Assembly (NCBI RefSeq): GCF_007829335.1 | Contig: NZ_VIWO01000010.1 | Location: forward strand, 143,155-207,154 | Length of the DNA stretch: 64,000 nt | Reading direction: 5' to 3' | From: Chitinophaga polysaccharea | GTDB lineage: Bacteria > Bacteroidota > Bacteroidia > Chitinophagales > Chitinophagaceae | Program-made: the position numbers and the translations under genes | The notes under the pieces: generated by a model | Seen by the model: the letters and a program-made list of their open reading frames with translations, nothing else | Database searches by the model: none | What the model was told of the DNA's origin: nothing | Shown here: one piece after another, positions 37,145-46,341 of the stretch | Layout of the letters: the number at the start of each line of letters is the position of its first letter | Numbering within the stretch: position 1 is the first letter of the stretch

Positions 37145-37675
37145 ATGGAAATCCTTAGCATACCACCCTTTCTCGACTACTACGACAAAGTACGGGAACG
37201 TACCCTCCGGCTCATCAGCGTAGTGCCGCCCGATCAGCTTGACTGGTCGTACAAGCCGGGAAAATTCAGTATCGGCGACCAAATCCGGCATATTGCCACC
37301 ATCGAAAGGTATATGTTTGCAGAAACCATCGCCGGTCGCCCCAGCGCCTACCAAGGCTGTGGCAAAGACCTGGCCGACGGCTACGACAACGTGGTTGCCT
37401 TCTTCAATGAACTACACCAACAATCACTCGCCATATTCCGGCAACTGAGCGATGCAGACCTGCAACGTAAATGCACCACACCCGGCCATGTAGAAATGCG
37501 CAGATGGAAATGGATGCGCGCCATGGTAGAACATGAAATTCACCATCGCGGCGAACTATATATTTACCTGAACCTGCTGGGCGTAAAAACGCCCCCTATG
37601 TACGGGCTCACGGCAGAAGAAGTAGCACAAAACAGTACACCGATCGCTGGTACCGAAAAAAATCCGATGAAATAA
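37145..37675 (+). CDS. DinB family metal-binding protein
   Basis: This 176-residue four-helix-bundle protein has the DinB/YfiT metal triad: His 49 in QIRHIATIE, and His 130 and His 134 in MVEHEIHHRGEL. Many family members are thiol-dependent transferases that use bacillithiol or similar thiols, and the name comes from a damage-inducible Bacillus gene. It follows the PaaI thioesterase gene by three bases. The precise substrate is unknown. It is the last protein gene before the tRNA. Confidence 0.9.
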   Translation: MEILSIPPFLDYYDKVRERTLRLISVVPPDQLDWSYKPGKFSIGDQIRHIATIERYMFAETIAGRPSAYQGCGKDLADGYDNVVAFFNELHQQSLAIFRQLSDADLQRKCTTPGHVEMRRWKWMRAMVEHEIHHRGELYIYLNLLGVKTPPMYGLTAEEVAQNSTPIAGTEKNPMK

Positions 37676-37707
37676 TTGGGGGAATTTACTAAATTAGCCA
37701 CCCCAAA

Positions 37708-37781
37708 CGGGATGTAGCGCAGCCCGGTAGCGCGCTTCGTTCGGGACGAAGAGGCCGCTGGTTCGAATCCAGTCATCCCGA
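37708..37781 (+). tRNA. tRNA-Pro (anticodon CGG)
   Basis: A 74-nt cloverleaf can be drawn. The acceptor arms CGGGATG and CATCCCG pair fully with discriminator A. The D stem is GCGC/GCGC. The anticodon stem CTTCG/CGAAG holds the loop TTCGGGA, so the anticodon is CGG, reading CCG. The T arm is GCTGG-TTCGAAT-CCAGT. The 3' CCA is not encoded. It is followed by a strong terminator. Confidence 0.97.
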
Positions 37782-37785
37782 CTTG

Positions 37786-37825
37786 ACAGGACAAATGAGA
37801 TTCATTCCCGTTTGTCCTGTTTTTA
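37786..37825 (+). terminator. Terminator of tRNA-Pro
   Basis: ACAGGACAAA and TTTGTCCTGT form a perfect 10-bp stem followed by TTTTATTT. It starts five bases after the mature tRNA end, as expected for a monocistronic tRNA gene. Confidence 0.85.
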
Positions 37826-37939
37826 TTTAGGTTAAAATCCTTGTCCATAGCTACCGGTGAATACTTTTAACCGCGTATATTCTGAAGGCCGGATAACGGG
37901 TACTAAATTTACCGTTGCCTCTCATGTCAAGACTTTATG

Positions 37940-38162
37940 TTATACCAGCTCTAATGTTTTCTTTAATTTGTCCTTTATTTCTCCTGCTATCTTGTGTAAA
38001 TCTTTGTTTAGTATGGTCTTCATAGACACTGTCGGGTTGATGGGCTGATACTTCAATCTTTCCCGGTTTCTTTTCCTGAACAATTACATTACACGGGAGC
38101 ATAGTGCCAATTTTATCTTCTGCTAACGCTTTATTGTATATGATCTCTTCTATTTGAATGAT
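37940..38162 (-). pseudogene. Decayed DUF302 gene (5'-truncated, frameshifted)
   Basis: The reverse strand encodes ALAEDKIGTMLPCNVIVQEK and GKIEVSA, the C-terminal signature of DUF302 proteins as I know it. The frame then shifts: the expected end (SMKTILNKDLHKIAGEIKDK and LKKTLELV) is read in another frame, to a TAA at 37940-37942. Upstream, the frame is closed by a TGA at 38163-38165 with no start codon. The N-terminal half is missing. This is a clear gene remnant directly after the tRNA-Pro gene. Confidence 0.7.
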
Positions 38163-38252
38163 TCAAGTCAGCGGCACTCACTCTTTGTTTAATGCTTTCT
38201 CTCTTATTCTTTCCTTTTTTAGGGATATCTTCGCGAAGGAAAGCTTTGCGCT

Positions 38253-38942
38253 ATGCGGATCAAAATATTAGGCGCTATAGGTCAGATCGAAGTAACCCAT
38301 CCGGAATACCGAAAACATTCCGGCATTTTGATAGACGACCAAATTTTGTGTGACATGGGAGAGAAAGAGTATCTGTCATATGCTCCTTCCTGTGTGCTCC
38401 TGACGCATTTGCACCCTGATCACGCCTATTTCATCAATGAGAAAACAACTTTAAACTTCCCAATGCCTGTCTTTTCGCCGGAGCCCTGGCGGGAATCAAA
38501 AAATATCCATGTAGTGTCTGCTACTTTTATTCAAAACGGCTATAAGATAACTCCCATTCCGACTGTTCACAGTATCAAGGTTAAATCGCAGGGCTATCTG
38601 ATAGAAAAAAAGAATAAAAGGCTTCTCTATACAGGTGATATGGTCAGCATTCCCGAACCATATCACCACTATCTCGCGGGACTCGACGTAGTGATAACGG
38701 AAGCCAGCCATTTGAGGCGGGGCGGGATTGTACGAAAAAGTGCAGATGGTCGCCTGTTTGGTCACACCGGTGTTCCCAATCTTATTGATTTCTTCGGAAA
38801 ATATACCAACCATCTGATCTTCATGCATTTTGGAGCCTGGTTTGTAAAGGATCCGTCTGCCGGAAAAATGAAGATCAACGCGTTAAATCACGACAGTATA
38901 ATACTCGATGTTGCTGCTGACGGGAAAGAATTCATAATCTGA
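38253..38942 (+). CDS. MBL fold metallo-hydrolase
   Basis: The 229-residue protein is a metallo-beta-lactamase-fold hydrolase with the zinc motif THLHPDHA (about 50-57), a later His in PTVHSIK and an Asp in YTGDMVSIP. It matches the UlaG/YcjP-like or generic MBL group rather than true beta-lactamases. It has no signal peptide, so it acts in the cytoplasm. The substrate is unknown. It is convergent with and overlaps by 11 bases the small proline-rich gene that follows. Confidence 0.88.
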   Translation: MRIKILGAIGQIEVTHPEYRKHSGILIDDQILCDMGEKEYLSYAPSCVLLTHLHPDHAYFINEKTTLNFPMPVFSPEPWRESKNIHVVSATFIQNGYKITPIPTVHSIKVKSQGYLIEKKNKRLLYTGDMVSIPEPYHHYLAGLDVVITEASHLRRGGIVRKSADGRLFGHTGVPNLIDFFGKYTNHLIFMHFGAWFVKDPSAGKMKINALNHDSIILDVAADGKEFII

Positions 38943-39129
38943 AAATACCCAACACTTGTTGTCCGGGTTGCGGTATTTCTGCCGGTTGCACAGGCTCGTT
39001 TGGGTCTTCTTCAGGTGCAATCTCCGGTGTACCTGGCAATAAAGGCCCCCCTGGCGATGTATCAGGCACAATTTCCGGATTTGATGGAATTGGAACTTCT
39101 GATGGTTTTACATTTTTTTTCTTTTCCAT
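38932..39129 (-). CDS. Small proline-rich protein
   Basis: The 65-residue product starts with a Lys patch (MEKKKNVKPSEVPIPSNP) and is then rich in Pro, Glu and Gly in short PEIxP-like units (PEIVPDTSPG, PEIAPEEDP). It is low-complexity and probably disordered. I have seen similar short Pro-rich proteins in Bacteroidota genomes, but there is no known function. It overlaps the convergent MBL gene by 11 bases, and the ATG start is well placed. Confidence 0.6.
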   Translation of the reverse strand: MEKKKNVKPSEVPIPSNPEIVPDTSPGGPLLPGTPEIAPEEDPNEPVQPAEIPQPGQQVLGIFRL

Positions 39130-39274
39130 AACAATTCTTTTTATGAAAAACGTTTATTTCAATTTATTTTCCAATGAGATATGTCAACACAATGATTAAT
39201 GCCGATCTTGGCAAAATAATAAACTCTATTCATCTCTGGCTGCTATTCATCCAGGCTGGTCATAGAAATTTTTT

Positions 39275-40036
39275 TCAGGCAGCAATCCATCCTCCGTCAA
39301 CCGGCATGGCATGTCCGGTCACAAAAGAGGCCTCATCTGAGCAGAGCCAGATAACCGCCTCCGCCACTTCTTCAGGCTCTCCGAACCGGCCTATTGGCTC
39401 CATATTCACAAATTGTTGCTCCACCACTTTGTCTTTCCCTGTAATTCTGTCGATCATGGCGGTTCTAATTACTCCGGGACACACCGCATTAACACGTACT
39501 CCCAGCTTTGCTGTTTCCAATGCGGCTGTTTTGGTGAGGCCAATCACTCCATGCTTGCTGGCCACATATGCGGGAAGCCCGGCAAATCCGATCAGGCCTG
39601 CAACAGATGCACAATTAACAATGGCCCCTCTACCCTGCCTGATCATGTGAGACAGCTCATGTTTCATGCATAACCAAACACCTGTCAGGTTAATCGCAAT
39701 GGTCCTTTCCCAATTGTCCTGGGTACATTCCTGCGTTACGGCAGATATGCCTTCTATCCCGGCATTATTGAATGCAAAATCGAGGCGACCATAGGCGGAA
39801 AAGGCTTTATCAATTACGGCTGTTATATCACCTGGTTTCGACACATCACATTTTACAAAAAAGCCGTTGCCACCTGCCGCTTCAATTTGTTTTAAGGTCA
39901 ACTGTTCTTCATCTTCTATCCAATCTGCGATCACCACGTTTGCACCTCTCTTTGCAAAAGCTACCGCTGTTGCCCGGCCAATTCCAAAACTTCCCCCCGT
40001 AACTATGGCTACTTTGTTTTCAAAGATCTTTTCCAT
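39275..40036 (-). CDS. SDR family oxidoreductase
   Basis: From the ATG at 40036 the protein is 253 residues, a classical short-chain dehydrogenase. It has the NAD(P)-binding TGGSFGIG, the NNAG motif, catalytic Ser in NCASVAG and the YVASK Tyr/Lys pair, ending PVDGGWIAA. An Asp at the end of the second strand (VVIADW) suggests NAD rather than NADP. The substrate is unknown; glucose dehydrogenase-like relatives are common. The nitroreductase gene is ten bases upstream on the same strand, suggesting one operon. Confidence 0.93.
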   Translation of the reverse strand: MEKIFENKVAIVTGGSFGIGRATAVAFAKRGANVVIADWIEDEEQLTLKQIEAAGGNGFFVKCDVSKPGDITAVIDKAFSAYGRLDFAFNNAGIEGISAVTQECTQDNWERTIAINLTGVWLCMKHELSHMIRQGRGAIVNCASVAGLIGFAGLPAYVASKHGVIGLTKTAALETAKLGVRVNAVCPGVIRTAMIDRITGKDKVVEQQFVNMEPIGRFGEPEEVAEAVIWLCSDEASFVTGHAMPVDGGWIAA

Positions 40037-40046
40037 GACTAAATTT

Positions 40047-40679
40047 TTATTCAATGAATAATAGATTATCCTTTATTCGTTTATGCACTTTCGGCGATTC
40101 GTCACCATAGCCCAGAATAATAGTCAGTTTTACTTTCTCTGCCGCAGGTATTTGCAACCTGGGAAAAATACGGGTTTTCTCCACATAAGTCCCGAAACCA
40201 ACAGGACAAGTATCAAGACCCAATGACTTTGCTGCCAGCATAATATTTTGCGCACATAATCCGATATCCAAAGAAGCCCATTCATTATTCTTCGGAGCGG
40301 TTAGGAATATGACCACGGGCGCTCCATAAAAGACAGGATCTCTGATGGTGTTAAAATCAATGCCATGGGCGAAATGTAAAAGCCCGGACGCTGCCTTTAA
40401 CACCCCGGCAATTCCGGATACTCCCGATTTCAAAGTACCTTTGAGTACAACACCAGCTATTTCTTTGGAGGCAGCATGTATCATTTCTTTGTTGGTGAGC
40501 ACATAAAATTTCCAGGGCTGTTTATTCATCGCCGAGGGCGCCATTCGTCCGGCATCCAGTATCTGCTCTATCAACTTCTTGTCTACCGGTTTGTCTTTAT
40601 ACTTCCTGACAGCGCGCCGGGCGTAAATGGTCTTTATAGTTTCCGTTTTACTGGCTTCCCCAGCTACTTTATTAATCAT
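40047..40679 (-). CDS. Nitroreductase family protein
   Basis: From the ATG at 40679 the protein is 210 residues. The FMN-binding start RRAVRKYKDKPVDKKLIEQ, the AGRMAPSAMNKQPWKF segment and SLDIGLCAQNIMLAAKSLGLDTCPVGF are typical of flavin-dependent nitroreductases. These reduce nitro compounds, quinones or related electrophiles with NAD(P)H. It is followed closely by the SDR gene and preceded by UspA on the same strand, which suggests a stress or redox role. Confidence 0.92.
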   Translation of the reverse strand: MINKVAGEASKTETIKTIYARRAVRKYKDKPVDKKLIEQILDAGRMAPSAMNKQPWKFYVLTNKEMIHAASKEIAGVVLKGTLKSGVSGIAGVLKAASGLLHFAHGIDFNTIRDPVFYGAPVVIFLTAPKNNEWASLDIGLCAQNIMLAAKSLGLDTCPVGFGTYVEKTRIFPRLQIPAAEKVKLTIILGYGDESPKVHKRIKDNLLFIE

Positions 40680-40742
40680 AACCAGATAGTTGATCAATGA
40701 AAAAACTGTAATAAACCCCAAAGCACTTCACAAAAAGATATT

Positions 40743-41579
40743 TCAGGGATGAGTAATAAATACCGGTATATTGACCGTCCTTAAAATATTATCCGCATGG
40801 CTTCTCCGGAAAAACCGGGAAACCCCGCTTCTGCCGTAAGCTCCGTAAGTTATGAGGCAATCTTTTCTATGAATCAGCATGGCAAGAAATTCCGTTGCTG
40901 GCTCCCCTTCCAGTGTGATATATTCAACAGCATCATAATGCCTGTCCAGGTACTCACGAAGCTTGGATGCCCAGGGGATGGACCTTTCCTTTTTTTCTGC
41001 CACATATACTACTTTTACCGGCATATCAGCATATCCGGGGAAAAGCTGGGTAAACTGTTTGATAGCATACATAGAAGAAAATGTTCCGTTGTAGGAGAAT
41101 ATAATTTCCCGGATGGGCGTTATCTTATCCGGTAAAACCATCACCGGGCATTCGGCGTCAGCCAGCAGGTCTTTTACGAACCGGGGCGGATTTGTATCAT
41201 ACAAAGTAGCAAATGAAGTACTGTTGTTAATCAGTAAGAGATCGGCAAACCTGCTTTCCTCAATTATTTTTATTGCAGCTATTCCGGCAGTGTCCTTTAA
41301 TTCGATCTCTGTATTACCGCTATCGCAGATTGTATGTAGCCATTTCAGGTTATTATCCCGCCGCGCCTCCATAGCAGCCTTTTTTTCAGCAGAAATCTGC
41401 TCATAACTATAAGCATAACCTTCCGGATCTACGCTGCCCATTGGCATCAGCTCACTGATAATATTATCCAGACATAAAATTGTTAAAGGACTTTGTGTTT
41501 CCTTTGCTATATATTTAAAAGTTTCCACCTGTTCCTCCGAAAAATAGAGTACATCCAGTGCAGCAATAATCTTCTTCAT
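40743..41579 (-). CDS. Universal stress protein (two Usp domains)
   Basis: From the ATG at 41579 the protein is 278 residues and holds two tandem Usp-like domains. The first starts MKKIIAALDVLYFSEEQ and ends AECPVMVLPD. The second covers the rest (REIIFSYNGTFSSMYAIKQF to VNIPVFITHP), with the late GAYGRSGVSRFFRRSHA resembling the ATP-binding loop of UspA. These proteins help cells survive starvation, low oxygen or redox stress. The 5' extension to 41741 has no coding character and overlaps the promoter. Confidence 0.9.
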   Translation of the reverse strand: MKKIIAALDVLYFSEEQVETFKYIAKETQSPLTILCLDNIISELMPMGSVDPEGYAYSYEQISAEKKAAMEARRDNNLKWLHTICDSGNTEIELKDTAGIAAIKIIEESRFADLLLINNSTSFATLYDTNPPRFVKDLLADAECPVMVLPDKITPIREIIFSYNGTFSSMYAIKQFTQLFPGYADMPVKVVYVAEKKERSIPWASKLREYLDRHYDAVEYITLEGEPATEFLAMLIHRKDCLITYGAYGRSGVSRFFRRSHADNILRTVNIPVFITHP

Positions 41580-41594
41580 AAAAATTATAATTTT

Positions 41595-41623
41595 AAAAAA
41601 TACTATTGGGTGATAAAAACAAA
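41595..41623 (-). promoter_or_regulatory. Candidate uspA promoter
   Basis: On the minus strand a TTTG (41620-41623) is followed after 17 bases by TATTTTTT (41595-41602), one base from the TAnnTTTG -7 consensus. It lies just upstream of the universal stress protein ATG. Confidence 0.4.
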
Positions 41624-41744
41624 AGCTGTTATTCATTTTATCCCCCTGGGAAAAATGATCCTTCTCAATAGTGATGCTGATTATGATCATACCTGTGTTT
41701 CCGTACTCCTTACCATCCTTCCTGCAGACGAGCATCATCACTAT

Positions 41745-43079
41745 TTAAACGCCAAAAGGAAATGTTTCCGGCATCTGATGACCATCCGGTTGAATATGCA
41801 AAGGATGTAACGCTGTTGTTTCATTGATATAAATAAAAGCATCATACCGCAAGGGAAGTATGGTAGGCACATAATTTCCGTACTTTTCATATTGCGGATG
41901 GTAAACCACTCCTATAGCACGATGGCCAATATGGTTCTCCATAAAAACATCGTGATTAAAATCACTCATTATCAGTAATTTGTTATGATTACCCGCAGTA
42001 TGCAACAAATGCTCCCATGACCCTTCAAAAGCAGGCGGGACCTGCATTTTTTGCATGGATGCTCCCCACCTGCTTCCCGCGATTACAGTGCCCTTATATG
42101 AACCAAAACCCACCAGTACCACCTTATCATCACCATATTTTAGCCTGGCCAGCTCCCCGATATTATACATCCCTTCCTCACTCATAGTAGTTGCCCGGGC
42201 ATCTCCTACATGTGTATTATGCGCCCAGATAATGGCCTTGCTTTTTTCACCATGGTATTTCAGCAGCCGGTCAAGCGTCTGAGCCATGTGATCATCACGA
42301 ATATTCCAGGAGTGCGGACCGCCATGAATCATTGCACGGTAATATCTTTCCGCATCTACCATCACTAAAGCGTTTTGTTCGGCATTAAGTACATTTTCAT
42401 GATCTGTATTGTAAGAAGGGAGTTTGGCACGGATCTCCTTCAGCAAATGCACTACTTCATTTTCACACAATTCCGGGACAAACTGCGTTGCTCTTGCATA
42501 TGACTGCCCCTCGTCATATCGATAAGGTTCAAAACATTTAAATGCCTCTTCCGCCGCTTTAAGTGCCTGCGGATCTGTTTTCCCAAGGTATTGCATAATG
42601 CTTTCCATGCTCTCCCACAGGCTATAAACATCCAGCCCATAGCACCCTGCCTTCTTGTTTAATGGTAACGCCTGGTTGTAATGCTGTAACCAGTCGGCCA
42701 ACGCAACGATTTCCCAATTCGCCCACATCCATGTTGGCCAACGATTAAAAGCATGCAGCACCTTAAATGCACCTTTCCCTTCTTCAGCATAATTCTTTAT
42801 ATACCTGTTCAGGCGGTAACAGTCGGGCCAATCTCCTTCTACTGCAATGAAATTGAACCCTTTCTCTTCAATCAGCCGCCTGGAAATATAACTACGCCAA
42901 TTGTAATACTCATGTGTTCCATGAGATGCTTCACCGAGCATCACAATCCGGGACTCACCAATCCTTTCAAATAAAGGGTCCAGACTGTCCTTATCTGTTA
43001 AAGAATAAGCCCATTGCTTAATGGCGCCGGTTACTTCCGCTTCAGCTGACTTTGAAGGCTTAGTGAAATAATTAGGCAT
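41745..43079 (-). CDS. Erythromycin esterase-like protein
   Basis: The 444-residue protein matches the erythromycin esterase (EreA/EreB-like) superfamily across its length: GEASHGTHEYYNW near residue 50, AVEGDWPD near 80, HNTHVGDA near 290 and a late VYHPQYEKYGNYVP. Only some members break down macrolides; most Bacteroidota copies have unknown substrates. It has no signal peptide. It stands in a cluster of stress genes (UspA, nitroreductase, SDR) on the same strand. Confidence 0.9.
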   Translation of the reverse strand: MPNYFTKPSKSAEAEVTGAIKQWAYSLTDKDSLDPLFERIGESRIVMLGEASHGTHEYYNWRSYISRRLIEEKGFNFIAVEGDWPDCYRLNRYIKNYAEEGKGAFKVLHAFNRWPTWMWANWEIVALADWLQHYNQALPLNKKAGCYGLDVYSLWESMESIMQYLGKTDPQALKAAEEAFKCFEPYRYDEGQSYARATQFVPELCENEVVHLLKEIRAKLPSYNTDHENVLNAEQNALVMVDAERYYRAMIHGGPHSWNIRDDHMAQTLDRLLKYHGEKSKAIIWAHNTHVGDARATTMSEEGMYNIGELARLKYGDDKVVLVGFGSYKGTVIAGSRWGASMQKMQVPPAFEGSWEHLLHTAGNHNKLLIMSDFNHDVFMENHIGHRAIGVVYHPQYEKYGNYVPTILPLRYDAFIYINETTALHPLHIQPDGHQMPETFPFGV

Positions 43080-43305
43080 TTCTCAACTTTTCTCAAAGAA
43101 AGATGATTTTATCTGTGAAATAAATGAGGGACGTCAGGCCTTTTTGTGACGAAAATCATGTATAAAGAAGTGCGTGTTCAATTGCCCTTCGGAAACAAAC
43201 CGCTAAGTATTTAGGGGCGTATTGTTTTTTCTTTCTTATATTTAGTGCAAGATCGTTATTAGCAACCGATTATGCGTCAAGGCTCATTAACCTATTATTC
43301 CTTAT

Positions 43306-43911
43306 ATGACACTGAAAATATACCTATCAGCATTTCTTGTACTGACACTTTTTTCCTGTCACAATATACGTGTACAAAATCCTCCTCCACCACACTCACC
43401 CAAAGCACTTGAAGACAAAAGTTCTTTTGAAATCATTTCAAAAAGAGGGGATGGTGTCGATTTAGTTGAAAGTCTTTACGATGAACTTGTCAGTAAAGAC
43501 GCTGCTTTAAAAAGACTGGAAGTAAACATTGACGGCCTTAATAACAGCAAAGAGGACTCAACGGAATTATTTGATAAGTTTAATGGCAAAATACAATCCT
43601 ATTTCAGATCAGCAGATAGAAACATTTCCGCCATTAGCGATTCGTTGCTCAGAGATAAAATGAAACTTTTAATTGCTAACCACCTAACAACATATCAGGC
43701 GCGCACGGTGCAACACAGTGAATTGCTGAAAACACTCGCGGAAAACGAAACCAGCATATCAGACCTTCACCAGGTACTGAAGATTGTAAGAACCTTGCCC
43801 GTTATTGAAAAATACCAACAAGATAACTTACCGGACACAAAACAGCTGAAAGGGTTTATCACACAACAAAATCAAACAATTGCCCTTGCCGACTCGCTGG
43901 TGAAAAAGTAA
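43306..43911 (+). CDS. Hypothetical coiled lipoprotein
   Basis: The 201-residue product has a signal sequence with lipobox LFSC (Cys about 18) and a mature part that is almost wholly helical and charged (DELVSKDAALKRLEVNIDGL and so on), likely coiled coil. I do not recognise the family. It would be lipid-anchored in the envelope. It is divergent from the erythromycin-esterase-like gene. Confidence 0.65.
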   Translation: MTLKIYLSAFLVLTLFSCHNIRVQNPPPPHSPKALEDKSSFEIISKRGDGVDLVESLYDELVSKDAALKRLEVNIDGLNNSKEDSTELFDKFNGKIQSYFRSADRNISAISDSLLRDKMKLLIANHLTTYQARTVQHSELLKTLAENETSISDLHQVLKIVRTLPVIEKYQQDNLPDTKQLKGFITQQNQTIALADSLVKK

Positions 43912-43965
43912 GCTCCTTTCGCAGAGATTGGACGAAATCAGCTCCCGATGCTTTCATCAACTGTT

Positions 43966-44130
43966 ATGAACAGGAAATATGAAATAAAGCTGATTCTGAT
44001 CGGTGTATCCATATTATTGGTGCTTACCTGCGCCATGGCATTCATTCCCGACATGGCAAACAACGAAATACAAGTGCAGGCGCAGGTTGTCATCATCTTT
44101 TTTGGATACAACTTAATTACCCTACACTAA
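43966..44130 (+). CDS. Small membrane protein, doubtful
   Basis: From the ATG at 43966 the ORF encodes 54 residues with one strong membrane segment (LILIGVSILLVLTCAMAFI). It lies between the lipoprotein and the serine hydrolase on the same strand. It may be a small membrane protein or the start of a truncated larger one. There is no homology evidence. Confidence 0.35.
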   Translation: MNRKYEIKLILIGVSILLVLTCAMAFIPDMANNEIQVQAQVVIIFFGYNLITLH

Positions 44131-44188
44131 CAGCATTAGAAAACATAGTTGCAAATTTTTATTGTCATAAGGCTCACCGTTACCTGCC

Positions 44189-45292
44189 ATGAAAAAGATT
44201 GTATTGCTCCTGTTTACGATTTCGTTTTTTTATTATACCAGTTTATGCCAGTGCTTGAACACTGCACAACGAGATCTTTCAGACAGTTTAACGGCTGTGA
44301 TAACAGCAAATGAGTACACAGATATTCATAGTATCCTGATTTCAAAAGATGGTATCCTGTGCTATGAACAATATTTTAATGGCTGGGCAAGAGACTCACT
44401 ACACGACTTACGTTCTTCCTTTAAATCAATTACCAGCTTATTAATGGGCATTGCTATTGATAAAGGATTTATTCAAAATGTTCATCAAAAGGTCTATTCT
44501 TTCTTTCCCGGCTATATTGATTTCACCGCTGGCGACTCTCTTAAAAAAAACATGACGATAAAAGACTTGCTGAATATGCAATCCGGATTTGATTGCGAAG
44601 AGTTTAATGATGGCAAAGACTGTGAAACTGATATGGTGGCTACAAAAGACTGGCTTAAATTTTCACTCCATCTGCCGATGAAAAATCCCCCTGGCAAAGT
44701 TTGGGCCTATACCTCCTGTGACCCCATGATTGTTGGTGGTATTATTAGCCAGGCTGCAAAAATGCCTGTCATGGAATTTGCAGAAAAGTACCTGTTTCAC
44801 GCCATGGGCATCACCAATTACAGGTGGACAGTTGATCCTTCCGGCCATGGCATGACTGCCGGGTCATTTTACATGAGGCCCGCAGATATGCTGAAAATCG
44901 GAATGTTGGTAGCACAAAATGGAATATGGGAAGATCACCGCATAGTCTCCGAATCCTGGCTGAATGCTTCCCGCCAGACTTTGATTCCTATACCCGGCTT
45001 TTCATTTATGAAAAGCAGCCGGTCACCTGTTGCCACCGCACAACAAACCTATTACGGATACTATTGGTATACGGAAAATATTAAGACCCCAACGTACGGG
45101 GAAGAAATCCAACTCGCTTCCGGAAATGGCGGCCAATATATCATGATCATAAAACGACTGAATTTAGTCGTAGTCTTCACGCAGGGGAACTATAATTCCT
45201 GGAAGGCCAAAAGAGCTTTTGACTTACTGGCCAGGTACATTCTCCCGGCATACGATAATGTTCACCAGATCAGTGTTCGTATTACGCACTAA
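44189..45292 (+). CDS. Serine hydrolase, class C beta-lactamase/DD-peptidase family
   Basis: The 367-residue protein has a signal peptide (MKKIVLLLFTISFFYYTSL). The SxxK motif is present in RSSFKSITSLL (about 76-79), Tyr-x-Ser in AYTSCDPM, and the late GNGGQYIMII region replaces the KTG box. This is the beta-lactamase-related/esterase group that includes EstB and penicillin-binding-like enzymes; a true beta-lactamase activity should not be assumed. It is periplasmic. It stands alone. Confidence 0.88.
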   Translation: MKKIVLLLFTISFFYYTSLCQCLNTAQRDLSDSLTAVITANEYTDIHSILISKDGILCYEQYFNGWARDSLHDLRSSFKSITSLLMGIAIDKGFIQNVHQKVYSFFPGYIDFTAGDSLKKNMTIKDLLNMQSGFDCEEFNDGKDCETDMVATKDWLKFSLHLPMKNPPGKVWAYTSCDPMIVGGIISQAAKMPVMEFAEKYLFHAMGITNYRWTVDPSGHGMTAGSFYMRPADMLKIGMLVAQNGIWEDHRIVSESWLNASRQTLIPIPGFSFMKSSRSPVATAQQTYYGYYWYTENIKTPTYGEEIQLASGNGGQYIMIIKRLNLVVVFTQGNYNSWKAKRAFDLLARYILPAYDNVHQISVRITH

Positions 45293-45389
45293 AAAATACG
45301 CATCGAACCAAAATGTAACTACTTGATGATGGATTTATAAAGATTTAATCAGAGGCGCTGCCGTAGAAGTACATTACCAACAAGTTACG

Positions 45390-45587
45390 CTACTCGTAGA
45401 TCCAATACTGGCCGACAAAGGTACTGAATACCTGCAATACCATGATGTTGTAATGAAGTTTAAAGGCTATACCCAAATACATAACAGTGACCTCAATGGC
45501 GATTAACACCACGCCGTCGGTCCACAAAAAACGGGATAGTTGTGAAAGACTGTTCTTCTTCACTCCATAAAAGGAAGCGCCGGTGTT
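45390..45587 (-). pseudogene. Fragment of a DUF1624 (heparan-glucosaminide N-acetyltransferase-like) gene
   Basis: The reverse strand encodes GASFYGVKKNSLSQLSRFLW, then VVLIAIEVTVMYLGIAF and HYNIMVLQVFSTFVGQ. This strongly resembles the second and third membrane region of DUF1624 acyltransferases. The real proteins are 350 residues or longer, with a start and several further membrane helices, while this piece covers only about 65 residues and runs to a stop. It is an internal fragment, overlapped at its 5' end by the coding region at 45589. Confidence 0.5.
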
Positions 45588-45588
45588 T

Positions 45589-45942
45589 TTAGTACGACTG
45601 AAAATCGTAATACGAAACATTACTGCTGCCGCTCACAAAAACCTGTACATAGGTGTTTGCATTATCTTCAGCATTACAATAAACCGGGGTAGAAGGTGTC
45701 AGGAAGGCATATCCGTTAGCAGAATATACTACGTAGCTGCCGGTAGTGATATACAGATAATTACCTGACCAACTTAAGCCAGGTACAGGTCCGTTACCAA
45801 AGGCATAAATAAAATTCCATGATAAAGCCGACGCCTGTAATCCTGGTGCAAACACCGGTTGTCTGGATGCACAAACCGCTTTCAAATTGAAAGTGCCGAC
45901 AAGAATGAGTGTAGCAAACAAAAAGGAAGTCATTCTTTTCAT
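45589..45942 (-). CDS. Small secreted hypothetical protein
   Basis: The 117-residue product has a signal peptide (MKRMTSFLFATLILVGTFNL). The mature part is aromatic and Ser/Gly-rich (WSGNYLYITTGSYVVYSANG), beta-type. I do not recognise the family. Its 3' end abuts a DUF1624 gene fragment, so the C-terminus may itself be rearranged. Confidence 0.5.
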   Translation of the reverse strand: MKRMTSFLFATLILVGTFNLKAVCASRQPVFAPGLQASALSWNFIYAFGNGPVPGLSWSGNYLYITTGSYVVYSANGYAFLTPSTPVYCNAEDNANTYVQVFVSGSSNVSYYDFQSY

Positions 45943-46341
45943 AAGATAATCTTTTGAAGGTTAAGGTGATTAAACTATCTAAAAAATAAGAAGACTTCCT
46001 TTAAGTAATTCACCTATTTGTATCATATTGTTAGCTATTTGTCTCATTCTTACCGTATACTAAAACGGAGGATAGCGCCGGAAACGAATCTGGCCAAACT
46101 ACCCTGTTATAAAGTCCATTTTACCTCCTCTCAATACCTAAATAAGGGGATACCTTTAACAAACAAGAAACCACTCTTTATTCAAAAAAACAAAAATGAC
46201 AAATACCCATTATAACTACTAATGTCAGATCCATCTTTTCACAAAGTTCATTTTGCGTAATTTTTCGCTTTGCTATCATCACATATAAGTTTACAACAAT
46301 TGGCATAGCTTAAATCGTTAAGTCATTTTCAGACTTCATAT
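45943..46341. other. Non-coding stretch, nothing recognised
   Basis: This 399-base stretch is AT-rich. The only ORF (46018-46215, plus) has no recognisable features and I treat it as chance. It presumably holds the promoter of the secreted hypothetical gene. I see no RNA gene or repeat. Confidence 0.5.

Noticed and set aside
39174..39650. 158-codon plus-strand ORF over the SDR gene
   Set aside because: It is antisense to a full-length SDR with all catalytic motifs.
46018..46215. 65-codon ORF in an intergenic region
   Set aside because: It has a biased, low-quality composition and no signal, domain or promoter support.
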